NCBI RefSeq assembly: GCF_020696975.1
Contig: NZ_JAJGBK010000020.1
Coordinates: forward strand, 62,001 to 126,000
DNA length: 64,000 nt
DNA from: Methanoculleus sp.
GTDB lineage: Archaea > Halobacteriota > Methanomicrobia > Methanomicrobiales > Methanoculleaceae
Direction of reading: 5' to 3'
In this document: positions 26,909-36,155 of the stretch, piece after piece
Position numbering within the stretch: position 1 is the first letter of the stretch
Layout of the letters: each line of letters opens with the position of its first letter
Translations under genes and position numbers: made by a program
The notes under the pieces: model-generated
What the model was told of the DNA's origin: nothing
The model's input: only the letters and a program-made list of their open reading frames with translations
Databases searched by the model: none

Positions 26909-27703
26909 TCAGCTCAGGTTGTGCTTCACTTTGAGTTCTTCCCAGTACGGGTCGGCCTGCAGTTCCGCGATCCCCTCGTTCATGAGCGCAAGGAGTGCGG
27001 TATCCTCCTTCCGGATGGCGACACCGAACTGCTCCTGCTCCTGCGTCTCGACGGACCCGATGGTCTTCAGCGCCTTGCCCCTGATGATGTCCTGCAGGGA
27101 GACGTCATCGTACATGACTGCGTCGACCCTGCCGATCTCGAGGTCGCTGACGGCAGCCACTGTGTCGGGGTAGTATTTCAGGTTGTCTTTGGGCAACTTC
27201 CCGGTCTCGATCAGGTTCTCCTCGATCCAGATGGCGGCAGTGCATCCCCGCTGCGCTCCGATGACCACCTTTCCGGCAAGGACATCATCAAGCGTCACGT
27301 TTGAGTCCTCGCGGGCCGCGACGTCCTGGTTGATTGACCAGTAGGGGTTGGTGAAGTTGACCGCTTCCTGCCGCTCAGGGGTGATCGACATCCCGGCATA
27401 GACCATATCGATCTTCCCTGCCTGGAGGGTGGGGATGATGGCGTCCCAGTCTACTGCCTGGAATGTTACTTTGATACCCTTCTTCTCGGCAATCCACTTC
27501 ATGGAGTCGACATCAAATCCCTGGGCGTTGCCGTCCTTATCGACGTAACTGTAAGGCGGGTATGCACCGTCGATCCCGACGATGTAGGAATCTTTCAATT
27601 CTGCTCCACCGGTCTGTTCGGTTGTGCCGGTGCACCCTGCACCTGCGACTGCCAGCACTGCAACCATACAGGCGAGCAACGTAAGAATGCCCTGCGTTCT
27701 CAT
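26909..27703 (-). CDS. Polar amino-acid ABC transporter substrate-binding lipoprotein
   Basis: The 264-residue protein has a lipoprotein signal (helix ending VAGAGC, Cys at 23) and the family 3 solute-binding fold: YIVGIDGAYPPYSYVDKDG, GFDVDSMKWIA, DMVYAGMSITPER and a conserved lobe hinge. It captures amino acids outside the membrane for the permease-ATPase pair at 23367-25493, which is on the other strand. It is transcribed away from the DUF2795 gene and is followed by the EamA gene after 58 nt. Confidence 0.95.
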   Translation of the reverse strand: MRTQGILTLLACMVAVLAVAGAGCTGTTEQTGGAELKDSYIVGIDGAYPPYSYVDKDGNAQGFDVDSMKWIAEKKGIKVTFQAVDWDAIIPTLQAGKIDMVYAGMSITPERQEAVNFTNPYWSINQDVAAREDSNVTLDDVLAGKVVIGAQRGCTAAIWIEENLIETGKLPKDNLKYYPDTVAAVSDLEIGRVDAVMYDDVSLQDIIRGKALKTIGSVETQEQEQFGVAIRKEDTALLALMNEGIAELQADPYWEELKVKHNLS

Positions 27704-27913
27704 GGAGAAGGAGTTAGTTAGGTATGTAAAATGAACCTTTTGATTTGGCTTTCGAGAACGGCCTGGTCCCGCAGAGAGCCATCATGAAGAGGCTCTCCTT
27801 TCATCGCTCTTTAGGTACTCCTTCCTGCTGTCTACGGACGATACCTTTTTATTCCATATTCTCCTTCAGGGGCCGCCTCCCGAGATGGGGCGCGGATTTG
27901 GTGGTGAGAAGGT

Positions 27914-28168
27914 ATGAGAGGCATGAAAGAATCCGCCACAGGCGGAATGTCAAAGGCCGCCGGGGCCCTGCAGGGGCTTGACCCACGGCTCATCGAGCAG
28001 ATCTCCTCCAGGATCAAGTTCCCTGCATCGAAGGATAGTCTTATCGCCCAGGCAAAGGACAGCGGAGCGTCTCAGGGCATCCTTGACATGCTGAACCAGT
28101 TCGAGGACAAGCAGTACAACAGTCCGGATGACATCAAGTCCGAGATCCAGAGGATTCAGGGAAAATAA
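27914..28168 (+). CDS. DUF2795-family small protein
   Basis: The 84 residues contain the DUF2795 pattern: KFPASKDSLIAQAKDSGA, ILDMLNQFEDKQYNSPDDIKSEI. Family members are small soluble helical proteins of unknown role. GGTGA 6 nt before the ATG supports 27914; a second ATG three codons in is possible. A T9 run right after the stop acts as terminator. Confidence 0.8.
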   Translation: MRGMKESATGGMSKAAGALQGLDPRLIEQISSRIKFPASKDSLIAQAKDSGASQGILDMLNQFEDKQYNSPDDIKSEIQRIQGK

Positions 28169-28170
28169 TC

Positions 28171-28179
28171 TTTTTTTTT
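28171..28179 (+). terminator. T-run terminator after the DUF2795 gene
   Basis: Nine consecutive T start 3 nt after the stop codon at 28166-28168, an archaeal-type terminator signal. Confidence 0.55.
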
Positions 28180-28340
28180 AGCCCCGGGGACCCGGGTAAC
28201 TCTTCCGCTACGAGTGCCACGCCGGAGACAGGGTGCCCGGGTCCGGGCAGAAGCCGTGGCAGCCGGTATCGGCATCATGAGCCTGGATATCTCCGGGGTC
28301 GTCCGCCAGTTATATCTGGTTCCTGGATGCATGGCGTTGC

Positions 28341-29045
28341 ATGCTCATCGTCGGACATCGTGGCGCGAAGGGCGTCGAGCCGGAGAACACTCTCCGGGCA
28401 CTGCAAAGCGGCATGGCGTGTGCCGACCTCGTCGAGGTCGACGTGCGCCTCACAAGGGACGGCATTCCTGTTATAATGCATGACGCAACGGTCGACCGGA
28501 CGACCGACGGATCCGGACCGGTCAAAGGCTACACCCTTGATGAGTTAAAACGGCTGGATGCGGGTGAAGGCGAGACTGTTCCGACACTCCATGAGGTTCT
28601 CGATCTGACCCATGGTCAGACGGGGCTCGTCGTGGAGATCAAGGAACCCGGGACTGAAGCCATCATCGCCTCGGGGCTCATGGACCTCATGCCGGAACGG
28701 CTCATTCTAGTCTCGTTTCATCCTGAAAGCGTCGCGATGGCAAAGAAACTCTTCCCCGGGGTGCAGGCCGGCCTCATCTACTCACAGGAAACCAGCGATC
28801 CTGTTGGGCTCGCGAGTCCGGTGCAGGCGGACCTCATCCTCCCGCGGTGGGACCGGGTCTCGCGTGAGGTGGTGGAACGGGCGCATGATGCCGGGCTGCT
28901 CGTCATCCCCTGGGTCCTGAATGAAGAGGGCGCCATTCAGGAAGCAGCCCGGCTTGGTGTTGACGGTTTCGCGAGCGACGACCCCTGCGTTGCACGGCAG
29001 TGCCTGGAGGGGAGGAACGCGGAGTCTCGTGTCCCGGCAGGGTGA
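28341..29045 (+). CDS. ugpQ: Glycerophosphodiester phosphodiesterase
   Basis: The 234-residue TIM-barrel enzyme has the catalytic blocks GHRGAKGVEPENT, DLVEVDVRLTRDGIPVIMHD, and the second glutamate strand LVVEIKEPG. It hydrolyses glycerophosphodiesters to glycerol phosphate and alcohol, probably in the cytosol (no signal peptide). A TATA-like TATATCT at 28311-28317 lies about 28 nt before the ATG, suggesting a leaderless message. The convergent hydrolase gene begins 9 nt beyond its stop. Confidence 0.92.
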   Translation: MLIVGHRGAKGVEPENTLRALQSGMACADLVEVDVRLTRDGIPVIMHDATVDRTTDGSGPVKGYTLDELKRLDAGEGETVPTLHEVLDLTHGQTGLVVEIKEPGTEAIIASGLMDLMPERLILVSFHPESVAMAKKLFPGVQAGLIYSQETSDPVGLASPVQADLILPRWDRVSREVVERAHDAGLLVIPWVLNEEGAIQEAARLGVDGFASDDPCVARQCLEGRNAESRVPAG

Positions 29046-29053
29046 CGGACCGG

Positions 29054-29752
29054 TCAGATGAGCGTTCCCGGCAGGTGCTTGAGGAGCCACGCCTTCACCT
29101 CGACGTAGAGGCTTTCCGCCACCTCGTCAAGGGTGTGGCCCGCTCCTTCGTAGATGACCAGCCGCCGGGGCTCCTGAGCGCGCCGGTAGACATCCTCTGA
29201 AGAGTGGTGAGAGACGACCGTGTCGGCATCCCCGTGAACCAGTAGGATTGCCGCACGGCCGGCGAGATTTTTGACCGGTTCGGTTCCGGCGACCTGGGAG
29301 GAGATGGCGACGACGGCCCTGACTGCCGGATCGCTTGCTGCTGCCTGGATCACCACTGCTCCCCCGAGCGAGTGCCCGATCAGTCCGATGGCCGTCATAC
29401 CCTGGCTCTCGAGGTAGCGTATGCCGAGGATCGTATCGACGGTCGATTCCACGAGATTGGTCGGGTGCCGGTAGCGTACCCGGAGCGTGCTGATCCGGTC
29501 GTTTCGGAGGTCCTGCGCCAGCCGCGGGTAGAGTCTCCGGGCGGGGGTATCAAACCCACCGCCGACGCCGCCCACCATGACGACGCCGCTTCTGGCACCC
29601 TTTGCCTCGCAGTAACGGCAGGTGGTCGTTCCGCGGTCGGTCTCAATCTCTACGAGATCATAAGCCTTGCCGGCCTCCGGCACTCTTCTCACGTTCGTGG
29701 GGTGTACCTCGATCCTCGTTGCGTCCACTTCAATCGCAGCCGTCCCAAGCAT
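29054..29752 (-). CDS. Alpha/beta hydrolase (dienelactone hydrolase-like)
   Basis: The 232-residue form starting at the ATG 29752 contains the core of an alpha/beta hydrolase: GLIGHSLGGAV (nucleophile Ser in GHSLGG), LLVHGDADTVV and GAGHTLDE (catalytic Asp and His). The likely substrates are esters or lactones, unspecified. The frame is open further to a TTG at 29917, with another ATG at 29839; no start has a ribosome-binding site, and a TATA box (TTTATAAT read on this strand) near 29917-29924 excludes the longest form. The HtrA gene is divergent, sharing this short promoter region. Confidence 0.8.
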   Translation of the reverse strand: MLGTAAIEVDATRIEVHPTNVRRVPEAGKAYDLVEIETDRGTTTCRYCEAKGARSGVVMVGGVGGGFDTPARRLYPRLAQDLRNDRISTLRVRYRHPTNLVESTVDTILGIRYLESQGMTAIGLIGHSLGGAVVIQAAASDPAVRAVVAISSQVAGTEPVKNLAGRAAILLVHGDADTVVSHHSSEDVYRRAQEPRRLVIYEGAGHTLDEVAESLYVEVKAWLLKHLPGTLI

Positions 29753-29929
29753 AGTGGGGCAATAGATACTGTCCCTATTTGTCCCTTGCGGCGTGGAGCC
29801 CGGGAGCGATCGGAACGGTGGGAGCCCTATGCGATCCATGAGAGTGGCAGCCCTGCGCACCGTGGATGGCGTGATGTCGCCAATCGGTGCAGAAAGTACA
29901 TTACTATTGGTTACCAATTATAAACAGTA

Positions 29930-30985
29930 ATGAATAAAACCAGCCACAAATTCTTCCAGCAGGTTGGCGAATCTCGACCGGTATCCGGTGCACATGTGCC
30001 CGCTGCACCTCTCGATACCGGGGAGTCCGATGCCGACCTCCTCGACGCCTACTCCCGGGCTGTCATCCAGGTCGTTCGTTCTGTGGGACCCGCGGTCGTG
30101 AGCGTGGTTGTGGGGAAGAATCCCCGGGGCCGGCACGGCGAGCAGACGGGAGCAGGTTCAGGCGTGGTCGTGGCGCCGGAAGGCTACATCATGACCAACA
30201 ACCATGTGGTGCAGGGGGCAGGGAGGATTGAGGTCCGTACGTCGGATGGGACCACTATTCTGGCACGCCTCGCCGGGGCCGACCCCGCGACCGATCTCGC
30301 CGTGCTCCGTGTGGATACCGGCGGGCTGCCGTACGCATCGTTTGGGGACTCCGGGTCTCTCTCGGTAGGCCAGCTCGCTATAGCCATCGGCAACCCGCTT
30401 GGTTTTGACTCAACCGTCTCGACGGGAGTTCTGAGCGCTCTCGGGCGGGCGTTCCGGAGCCGGGACGGCCGCCTGATCGAGAACATCATCCAGCACACCG
30501 CTCCCCTGAACCCCGGCAACTCCGGCGGTCCGCTGGTTGACTCGCGCGGCCGGGTCATCGGCATCAACACAGCCATCATTCCGATGGCCCAGAGTCTCTG
30601 CTTCTCGATCCCCTCAAACACCGCTGCCTGGGTCCTTCCGCAGCTGGTCGCCGACGGCAGGGTGCGGCGCGGGTACCTCGGCATCGCCGGTCAGTCCCGG
30701 CCGCTTGAGCGTTCGCTCATCACGGTGCTCGGGCTTACCGCAAACCAGGCGGTTGAGGTCGTCTCGGTGAGCAGGGCAAGCCCCGCCGGTCGGGCAGGGC
30801 TCCGCCCGGGAGACCTCATCATAGCGATCAACGAGACCGACGTCGCGTGCGTGGACGACCTGCACCGGTTCCTCACCACCTGGCCGATTGCGGAGCCGGC
30901 GACCCTGACGCTTATTCGCGGAGGACGGCGGATCACGCTCCCGATCGTCCCGGCGGAAGCTGTCGCGTGCCCTGCAACCGGATGA
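29930..30985 (+). CDS. htrA: HtrA/DegP-like serine protease with PDZ domain
   Basis: The 351-residue protein has a trypsin-like domain with the His of TNNHVV, Asp of ATDLAVL and Ser of GNSGGPL, followed by a PDZ domain (about 250-345, GYLGIAG, RAGLRPGDLIIAIN). No signal peptide or membrane helix is present, so it may act in the cytosol, unusual for HtrA proteins and more like some archaeal members. It is a quality-control protease/chaperone by family. The AT-rich promoter is shared with the divergent hydrolase. Confidence 0.92.
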   Translation: MNKTSHKFFQQVGESRPVSGAHVPAAPLDTGESDADLLDAYSRAVIQVVRSVGPAVVSVVVGKNPRGRHGEQTGAGSGVVVAPEGYIMTNNHVVQGAGRIEVRTSDGTTILARLAGADPATDLAVLRVDTGGLPYASFGDSGSLSVGQLAIAIGNPLGFDSTVSTGVLSALGRAFRSRDGRLIENIIQHTAPLNPGNSGGPLVDSRGRVIGINTAIIPMAQSLCFSIPSNTAAWVLPQLVADGRVRRGYLGIAGQSRPLERSLITVLGLTANQAVEVVSVSRASPAGRAGLRPGDLIIAINETDVACVDDLHRFLTTWPIAEPATLTLIRGGRRITLPIVPAEAVACPATG

Positions 30986-30997
30986 GACGAGGGGCGG

Positions 30998-31582
30998 TTA
31001 TGGGATCCACGTGATCCGGGGTTCCCGCCGCTCTGCTTTCGGCAGCAGGGGGGCGGGATAACCGAAGATCAGTGGTGCCACTATCTGGTGGTCGTCGGGG
31101 ATCTTCAGTGCCGCGCGGAAGTCGGGGTTCTGCTCGATGAGGGCCGCAGAACCGATCCAGCAACTCCCGATGCCGAGCGCCCAGGCGGCAAGCATCATGT
31201 TCTCCGCGCAGAGGGTGCAGTCCAGAACACTCGATACGGTCTCCCGTGCGCCGAGGACCAGGACCAGCACCGGGGCGTTGTAGAAGATGCTGTACTCCGG
31301 ATCTTTGAGCGCCGCAAGGAACTCTTCGGTCCCCGGGCGGGCCTCCTCGCCGATCTTCTCTGCCAGGATCGGCTTACAGTAGTCGGAGACCCGCCGCATC
31401 AGGTCTCTGTCCCTCACGACCACGAACTGCCAGGGCTGAAGTCCAAGAGCAGTCGGCGCCTGGATGCCCGCAGCGATGATCGCCCGGATGGCCTCATCAG
31501 AGACTTCCCGGTCGATGTAGTTCCTGACACTCCGGCGTTCCCGGATCACGGAGAGGATCTCGACTGGTTCCATATCCCTCAT
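30998..31582 (-). CDS. Nitroreductase-family FMN oxidoreductase
   Basis: The 194-residue protein matches nitroreductases: RRSVRNYIDREV at the start (phosphate-binding Arg), SAPTALGLQPWQFVVV-type segment (IQAPTALGLQPWQF) and LAAWALGIGSCWIGS near 130. Members bind FMN and reduce nitro, quinone or enone groups. The start 31582 has GGGAG upstream with a 6 nt spacer; 31573 (MEPVEI) is also possible. A TATA box (CATAAATATT, near 31607-31616) precedes it. Convergent with HtrA. Confidence 0.9.
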   Translation of the reverse strand: MRDMEPVEILSVIRERRSVRNYIDREVSDEAIRAIIAAGIQAPTALGLQPWQFVVVRDRDLMRRVSDYCKPILAEKIGEEARPGTEEFLAALKDPEYSIFYNAPVLVLVLGARETVSSVLDCTLCAENMMLAAWALGIGSCWIGSAALIEQNPDFRAALKIPDDHQIVAPLIFGYPAPLLPKAERREPRITWIP

Positions 31583-31647
31583 CATGGACTCCCGTATGAC
31601 CCGCTGGCAATATTTATGTCTTGAGGGGGGCCGTACGGATCTCTCCC

Positions 31648-31923
31648 TCACCGAAGGATGGAGAACGCGGTGCACTCCCCTGAATACTCCTCCGGGATGA
31701 CCTGCACATCCTCGACCCGGGCCGTTGTCGGACCACGGCGGCAGAACTCTATCATCCGTTGCACCTGCTCCTCGTCACCCTCAAAGACCGCTTCCACGCG
31801 GCCGTCGGGGAGGTTCCTGACCCAGCCGGTGATATCTGCCGCCCGGGCTTTGTCCTCTACGGCCCACCGAAACCCGACACCCTGTACCTCCCCGCTGATG
31901 AACAGATGCGTTCTCACTGCCAT
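31648..31923 (-). CDS. acyP: Acylphosphatase
   Basis: The 91-residue enzyme has ISGEVQGVGFRWAVEDKA (catalytic Arg of GFRW) and ITGWVRNLPDGRVEAV (catalytic Asn of WVRN), the full acylphosphatase signature. It hydrolyses acyl phosphates such as carbamoyl or acetyl phosphate in the cytosol. The start is the ATG at 31923 (MAVRTHLF); upstream in-frame residues are not conserved-looking. Confidence 0.95.
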   Translation of the reverse strand: MAVRTHLFISGEVQGVGFRWAVEDKARAADITGWVRNLPDGRVEAVFEGDEEQVQRMIEFCRRGPTTARVEDVQVIPEEYSGECTAFSILR

Positions 31924-32134
31924 ATACCAGAGATCGCCGCGGCAGAACTTATCCGTACTCAATCCCCCTTCCGGACACCGCATCGGGGGATGATCCTCCA
32001 GGAGACCGGGAATCTCACCGAAAGGCCCCCGGATATTGGAAAACCTGACTGCATGGCCGGAAGTCGGATGGAACTGTTTTTATCCCCGCGGACTCAAAAT
32101 CACTAAAGTGACTACATTCCAGCGCGGGAGGGAT

Positions 32135-33883
32135 ATGACAGACTCACATCAAGACCGGGAGCTCTGTGATCGTGGAGTGCTCGATGCTCTCGACGACGGG
32201 CTTCTCGTGGCAAACAGCGATCGTAAGATTCTCTGGTACAATCCGGCTCTCGCGCGGATCCTTGCCATCCAGCAGGAAGATATCACCGGGATGGATCTGT
32301 GCACTCTCTTCAGCAGGTACCTTGTACCGATCCTCGACGACGATGCCTCCGCGCTGCTGCTTCGACAGGCCCTGGAGAACGGGGCGAGCCTGCCTGCCCA
32401 TCCCTGCCGTGTCCGGGCACCTGACGGCACCCGGCACTGGATCTCGATATCGGATATGCCGTCCCCGGCTTCCACCGGAGGTCGGCTCATCCAGATCCGG
32501 GACGTCACCGGAGACCTGGATGCGCACCACTTCAGGGCCGCGCTCGATCAGTCGCCGGTGGTTGTCTTTGCGCAGGATGAGGACCTTCGCTACATCTGGT
32601 CGTATAACCAGCAGCTGGGGCCCCCGGATGCGTCCATCATCGGCATGCGGGATGATGAGGTCTTTCCTGATGATACCGGGCTCCTTACCTCGCTTAAGCG
32701 CCGGGTCCTCGATACAGGAGAGACCGTGCGGGCGGCGGTGCCCATCACCGTCACAGGCGATCCCCGCGTCAGGGATCTGACGTTAAAGCCACTCCGGGAT
32801 GCCGGAGGCCGGATCGTCGGTGTTACCGGGACAGCCCTCGATGTGACCGAACGAAATCGGGTAGAGAATGCGCTCCGGGAGAAGACGTGTGAGTTGAAGA
32901 AACGGATGGATGAACTCCGGTGCCTGTACACCATCACGCATCTTGTGGAAACGCCGGGGATGACACTCGACGGGCTCCTGCAGGCGGTTGCCGGCACCCT
33001 TCCCTCGGGCTGGCTGTACCCGGAGAATACCGCAGTCCGGATCCGGGTCGACGACCGCGAGTACCGGTGGGGTGACCCTGGAGAGACCCCCTGGAAGCAG
33101 AGTAGCCCGATCATTGTCTGTGGGGAGCAGCTTGGCGAGGTTGAGGTCAGTTACCTCGCAGAGGCACCGGAGGCGGGGGAAGAGCCGTTTCTGCCGGAAG
33201 AGCAGATGTTGCTTGACGCTGTCGCGGAGCGGCTCGGCCGGATCATCGAACGGCTGCGGGCCGAAGCGGCGCTCCAGAAGAGCGAGGAGAAGTTCCGGGG
33301 GATCGCCCAGCGGAGTTTTGACCTCATCGTCACATCGTACCTGGTCGGTGGGTTGAACTATGTCTCGCCGGCGACGGGACGGATACTCGGATACTCTCCT
33401 GAGGAGATGGTCGGGACAGCCTGGGAGGAGTATATCCTCCCTTCAAGCCTTCCGGCATGGGAGGAAGGACGGTGGAAGGTACTCCGGGGCGAGCAGGTCG
33501 AAGGGCTCAAGATTGAAGGCAGGCGAAAGGACGAGGAGACCGTCATACTGGAACTGAACGTCTCTCCGATCATTGAGATGAGAAAGATCGTGGGGTTTCA
33601 GGCCGTCGGGAGAGATATATCCGAGCGGATCCTGTATGAGCGGCTCCGGGAGCAGGCCTTTGATATGACCGAGCGAAACATCGCGCAGTTTGCCGTTCTT
33701 GCCGACCACGTCCGCCACCCGCTCCAGGTGATCATGGGGGTTGCGGACCTGCTCGACGACGAGGAAGCCGCAGAGAAACTCCGGGAGCAGGTCCGGAGGA
33801 TCAACGCCCGGATCAGTTATCTCGACCGGGAGTGGATTGAATCGCGGAAGATCCGTGAGTTCCTGAAAAGGTACGAACTCTGA
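32135..33883 (+). CDS. Multi-PAS/GAF-like sensor protein with H-box module but no ATPase
   Basis: The 582-residue cytosolic protein has PAS domains at about 15-115 and 130-245, a GAF-like domain at about 255-380 (SGWLYPENTAVRIRVDD), a third PAS at about 390-510 (SEEKFRGIAQRSFDLI) and a C-terminal module with FAVLADHVRHPLQVIMG, resembling a histidine-kinase H-box with its His kept, but with no HATPase. The chain ends ESRKIREFLKRYEL. It is paralogous to the gene at 41746 and shares the module with 13137. GGAGG lies 3 nt before the ATG. How it signals is unknown; a scaffold or phosphoryl acceptor role is inferred. Confidence 0.82.
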   Translation: MTDSHQDRELCDRGVLDALDDGLLVANSDRKILWYNPALARILAIQQEDITGMDLCTLFSRYLVPILDDDASALLLRQALENGASLPAHPCRVRAPDGTRHWISISDMPSPASTGGRLIQIRDVTGDLDAHHFRAALDQSPVVVFAQDEDLRYIWSYNQQLGPPDASIIGMRDDEVFPDDTGLLTSLKRRVLDTGETVRAAVPITVTGDPRVRDLTLKPLRDAGGRIVGVTGTALDVTERNRVENALREKTCELKKRMDELRCLYTITHLVETPGMTLDGLLQAVAGTLPSGWLYPENTAVRIRVDDREYRWGDPGETPWKQSSPIIVCGEQLGEVEVSYLAEAPEAGEEPFLPEEQMLLDAVAERLGRIIERLRAEAALQKSEEKFRGIAQRSFDLIVTSYLVGGLNYVSPATGRILGYSPEEMVGTAWEEYILPSSLPAWEEGRWKVLRGEQVEGLKIEGRRKDEETVILELNVSPIIEMRKIVGFQAVGRDISERILYERLREQAFDMTERNIAQFAVLADHVRHPLQVIMGVADLLDDEEAAEKLREQVRRINARISYLDREWIESRKIREFLKRYEL

Positions 33884-33900
33884 GAGGCAAGAGACCCGCG

Positions 33901-34263
33901 CTACCGCCGCTGGCGCTTCTCGCGGGGGCTACGGACTGCCGGCATGGCCTCACGGATGGCAGCAAGCGTCTCCGGGAGCAGAGTGCCTTTCTTCCCGATG
34001 ACGTCCGCTCTCCGGATGGTGGAAGCGTGGGCGGTCAGGGCGTAACTCTCGGTGAAGAGGTCGAGCCCGCCCCGGGCAAAGTCGTCGAGCGAGATCGGGA
34101 TCGAGGGAGCGTCGGACGACGGATTGCTTGACACCGGACAGATGAGCAGGTCCCCGTTCTCTGCAGAAATGATCACCACCGGGCGCACTTTCCGTTCGCC
34201 GAGACCTCCTATGCGCACGGGGGCCAAGACGACGTCTCCACTGATATACTGCCCCATGTGCAT
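33901..34263 (-). CDS. mazF: PemK/MazF-type toxin, solitary
   Basis: The 120-residue protein matches the MazF/PemK endoribonuclease family: GQYISGDVVLAPV at the start, KVRPVVIIS (conserved Arg-Pro-Val) and LICPVSSNPSSDAP. In the family it cuts single-stranded RNA and is paired with an antitoxin. No antitoxin-like frame is visible directly upstream (34264-34502) or downstream, so its partner may be elsewhere or absent. The ATG at 34263 or 34257 could be used. Confidence 0.85.
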   Translation of the reverse strand: MHMGQYISGDVVLAPVRIGGLGERKVRPVVIISAENGDLLICPVSSNPSSDAPSIPISLDDFARGGLDLFTESYALTAHASTIRRADVIGKKGTLLPETLAAIREAMPAVRSPREKRQRR

Positions 34264-34502
34264 ACAGGTTGGTTGCAGAACCGATAAGTGGATTGATCCG
34301 GGTTGTAGCGTGCGGCTCGAGGTTAGCGTTCTCCTCCTTTATTCGGGCTGTGAACTGAACCGTTACCTTCAATAATGATCCCACGCGTCGGCTTAAGGAG
34401 AGCCTGGTTGTATCCAATGGAAACCAACAAAGCCTCGTTTGGGTTTGAGGCAACGTCTACAAAATAGTAAATGGGGGGATTCAGGCCCCCTCCGTTGCAC
34501 CA

Positions 34503-35300
34503 TTACGATGCCTGTTTGTTTGCGTTTCTGTTCTGTTTCTGGTGCTCTTCACGGAACTCCTTCTGGTTCTTCACCTTCTCTTTTGCATTCCCGGCATGTC
34601 CGTTATGGTTGCCGAACTCTCCCTTCTGCCCGTTGCCCGGATTGATCGCGGATATGGCACCATTGCCGATCACGGTCAGGTTACCGTCGCTGGCGGCGGG
34701 GTCGAGATCTGCTCGCCGGTATTTGAGGATGAGCGTGCCGCCGTCCTTCATGCAGAAGTTGATCCTCTCGGGCGTTGCGTTTCCGATCCTGAACTCCGAG
34801 GGGTCAGGTGTTGTCATGTTTGTGCGGTCGGTCCGGGCGAATCCGAGCCATTCCGCAAGGTTGACAAAGACGGTCGAGACGCCGTTGCCCTTCTCATTCA
34901 GGGTCTTTGGGACGACCTTCATCTCTGCAGGCTGGCGATTCACGGTCACGTTCAGGGTGTCGTAGGCGGCAGCACCCGTGAGATTGTCTGCAACCTTCAC
35001 GGTGACGGCGTAGGTTCCGGCGGTAACGTAGGTGTGGGTGGCCTGTATGGTGCCATTGTGGCCGTCGTCCGGCACGATCTCCGCCTCAGTCGTTCCTGTG
35101 CTCCAGTTGATGGAGGCGGAGATGTTCATCGCATCGAAAGAATCCGTCCCGTTGAATGTAGCGAGGATGGTGATCGGCTCCCCGGCGAGTATGGTGCGGT
35201 CGCTCCCTGCATCGACCGTGAGAGCGGCCTGCACGGCAGGGATCGCCACAGCGAGGGCGATTAAGAGGGAGAAGACCCGGATCGTAGTATTACGCTTCAT
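34503..35300 (-). CDS. Secreted PKD-domain protein
   Basis: The 265-residue precursor has a signal peptide (MKRNTTIRVFSLLIALAVAIPAVQA) and a PKD-like beta-sandwich at about 28-120 (VDAGSDRTILAGEPI, THTYVTAGTYAVTVKVAD). A second beta-rich segment and an Asn/Lys/Gln-rich, strongly charged C-terminus (KEKVKNQKEFREEHQ) follow. No membrane anchor is present after the signal. It is probably exported to the cell surface or medium, with an adhesive or structural role inferred from the domain. Confidence 0.8.
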   Translation of the reverse strand: MKRNTTIRVFSLLIALAVAIPAVQAALTVDAGSDRTILAGEPITILATFNGTDSFDAMNISASINWSTGTTEAEIVPDDGHNGTIQATHTYVTAGTYAVTVKVADNLTGAAAYDTLNVTVNRQPAEMKVVPKTLNEKGNGVSTVFVNLAEWLGFARTDRTNMTTPDPSEFRIGNATPERINFCMKDGGTLILKYRRADLDPAASDGNLTVIGNGAISAINPGNGQKGEFGNHNGHAGNAKEKVKNQKEFREEHQKQNRNANKQAS

Positions 35301-36155
35301 GAGTGATCGAGCTCCGGTAGATACTGGCCATTCTCTCTATTTGACCGCATTGAGCTTCCCGGTTCAACCGATCGCCCGGGCACTGATCCCGGCAATCACG
35401 ATGCCTGCGCTCGTCAGCACTGCCCCGGCGGCCGGGGTGAGGATGATACCGATACCGGAGAGCGTGCCGCGGCAAGTGAGATGGCAACGGCGCTGGAGCC
35501 GGCTCGGGACGATAAACCGGCGCCGCAGGTCCTCGAGGCGTGGTGCTGCTGCGATGTTCCTGAAAACGGAACTCGAACTCTGGCTGCCCTGGGGCCGATG
35601 GCTCTCCGGCGGCTTCTGCCGGATCGCCTCCGCACGTTGCGCCCCGGGCTGCCGTCTGGTTCCCCCGTACCTGTGGTTCCCTATCCGCCCCTCCCCGTCA
35701 AACTTCTCACTGCGCCCCGGGGGCCATCCTCATCGGTCTCGCCCCGCGCGAAGCGCTCCCGGAGCACGCCCGTCACCGTATGGTGGCCGTTGTCCCGGTA
35801 CAGGTGCATGCATCTGTCCATGGTGGGGGATGCAGATTTCCGGAATGAGGCTATACCGGCTACAGCGGCATAGGAGAATCTCAGGCACCTTCCCACAGTT
35901 CAGGACGGCCGGAAGTATACTGTTGCAGGAAGCGTCCGCCACCGGAGAGACACGAATGCCCTCCAGAGGAAATGAACAGGTTTATAAATTCAGGGGAATA
36001 GCATACTGCTTGTAGTCAGGCAAACCTGCCCCCAGAAGTGGCATATCGGGCAAATTCCTCTAAATGCTGCTTTGATCTGTTCGAGCACGATGGGAACATT
36101 TTATCTACATATGGTATAAAAATCCCCTAATAGTAATGGAAGGTGGCCCTGTCCG
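35301..36155. pseudogene. Gene-poor region with possible remnant of a SHOCT-like membrane protein gene
   Basis: No intact gene is convincing in these 855 bp. On the minus strand, 35681-35821 encodes VTGVLRERFARGETDEDG, similar to the SHOCT helix pattern (LRERYARGEI). Farther downstream on that strand, 35365-35465 gives a hydrophobic helix-like segment ending in a stop (GIGIILTPAAGAVLTSAGI). The two are in different frames with stops between, as in a decayed gene. A long plus-strand frame here reads as low-complexity Arg/Pro/Ser and is rejected. The last part (36113-36155) is the promoter and leader of the histidine kinase gene. Confidence 0.25.
36113..36123 (+). promoter_or_regulatory. TATA box of the PAS/GAF histidine kinase gene
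   Basis: GGTATAAAAAT lies 33-43 nt before the ATG at 36156, predicting transcription start close to 36140. AGGTGG at 36141-36146 could serve as ribosome-binding site. Confidence 0.5.

Noticed and set aside
35032-36015. 327-codon plus-strand frame after the PKD gene
   Set aside because: Starts antisense to the PKD gene and reads as Pro/Arg/Ser low complexity.
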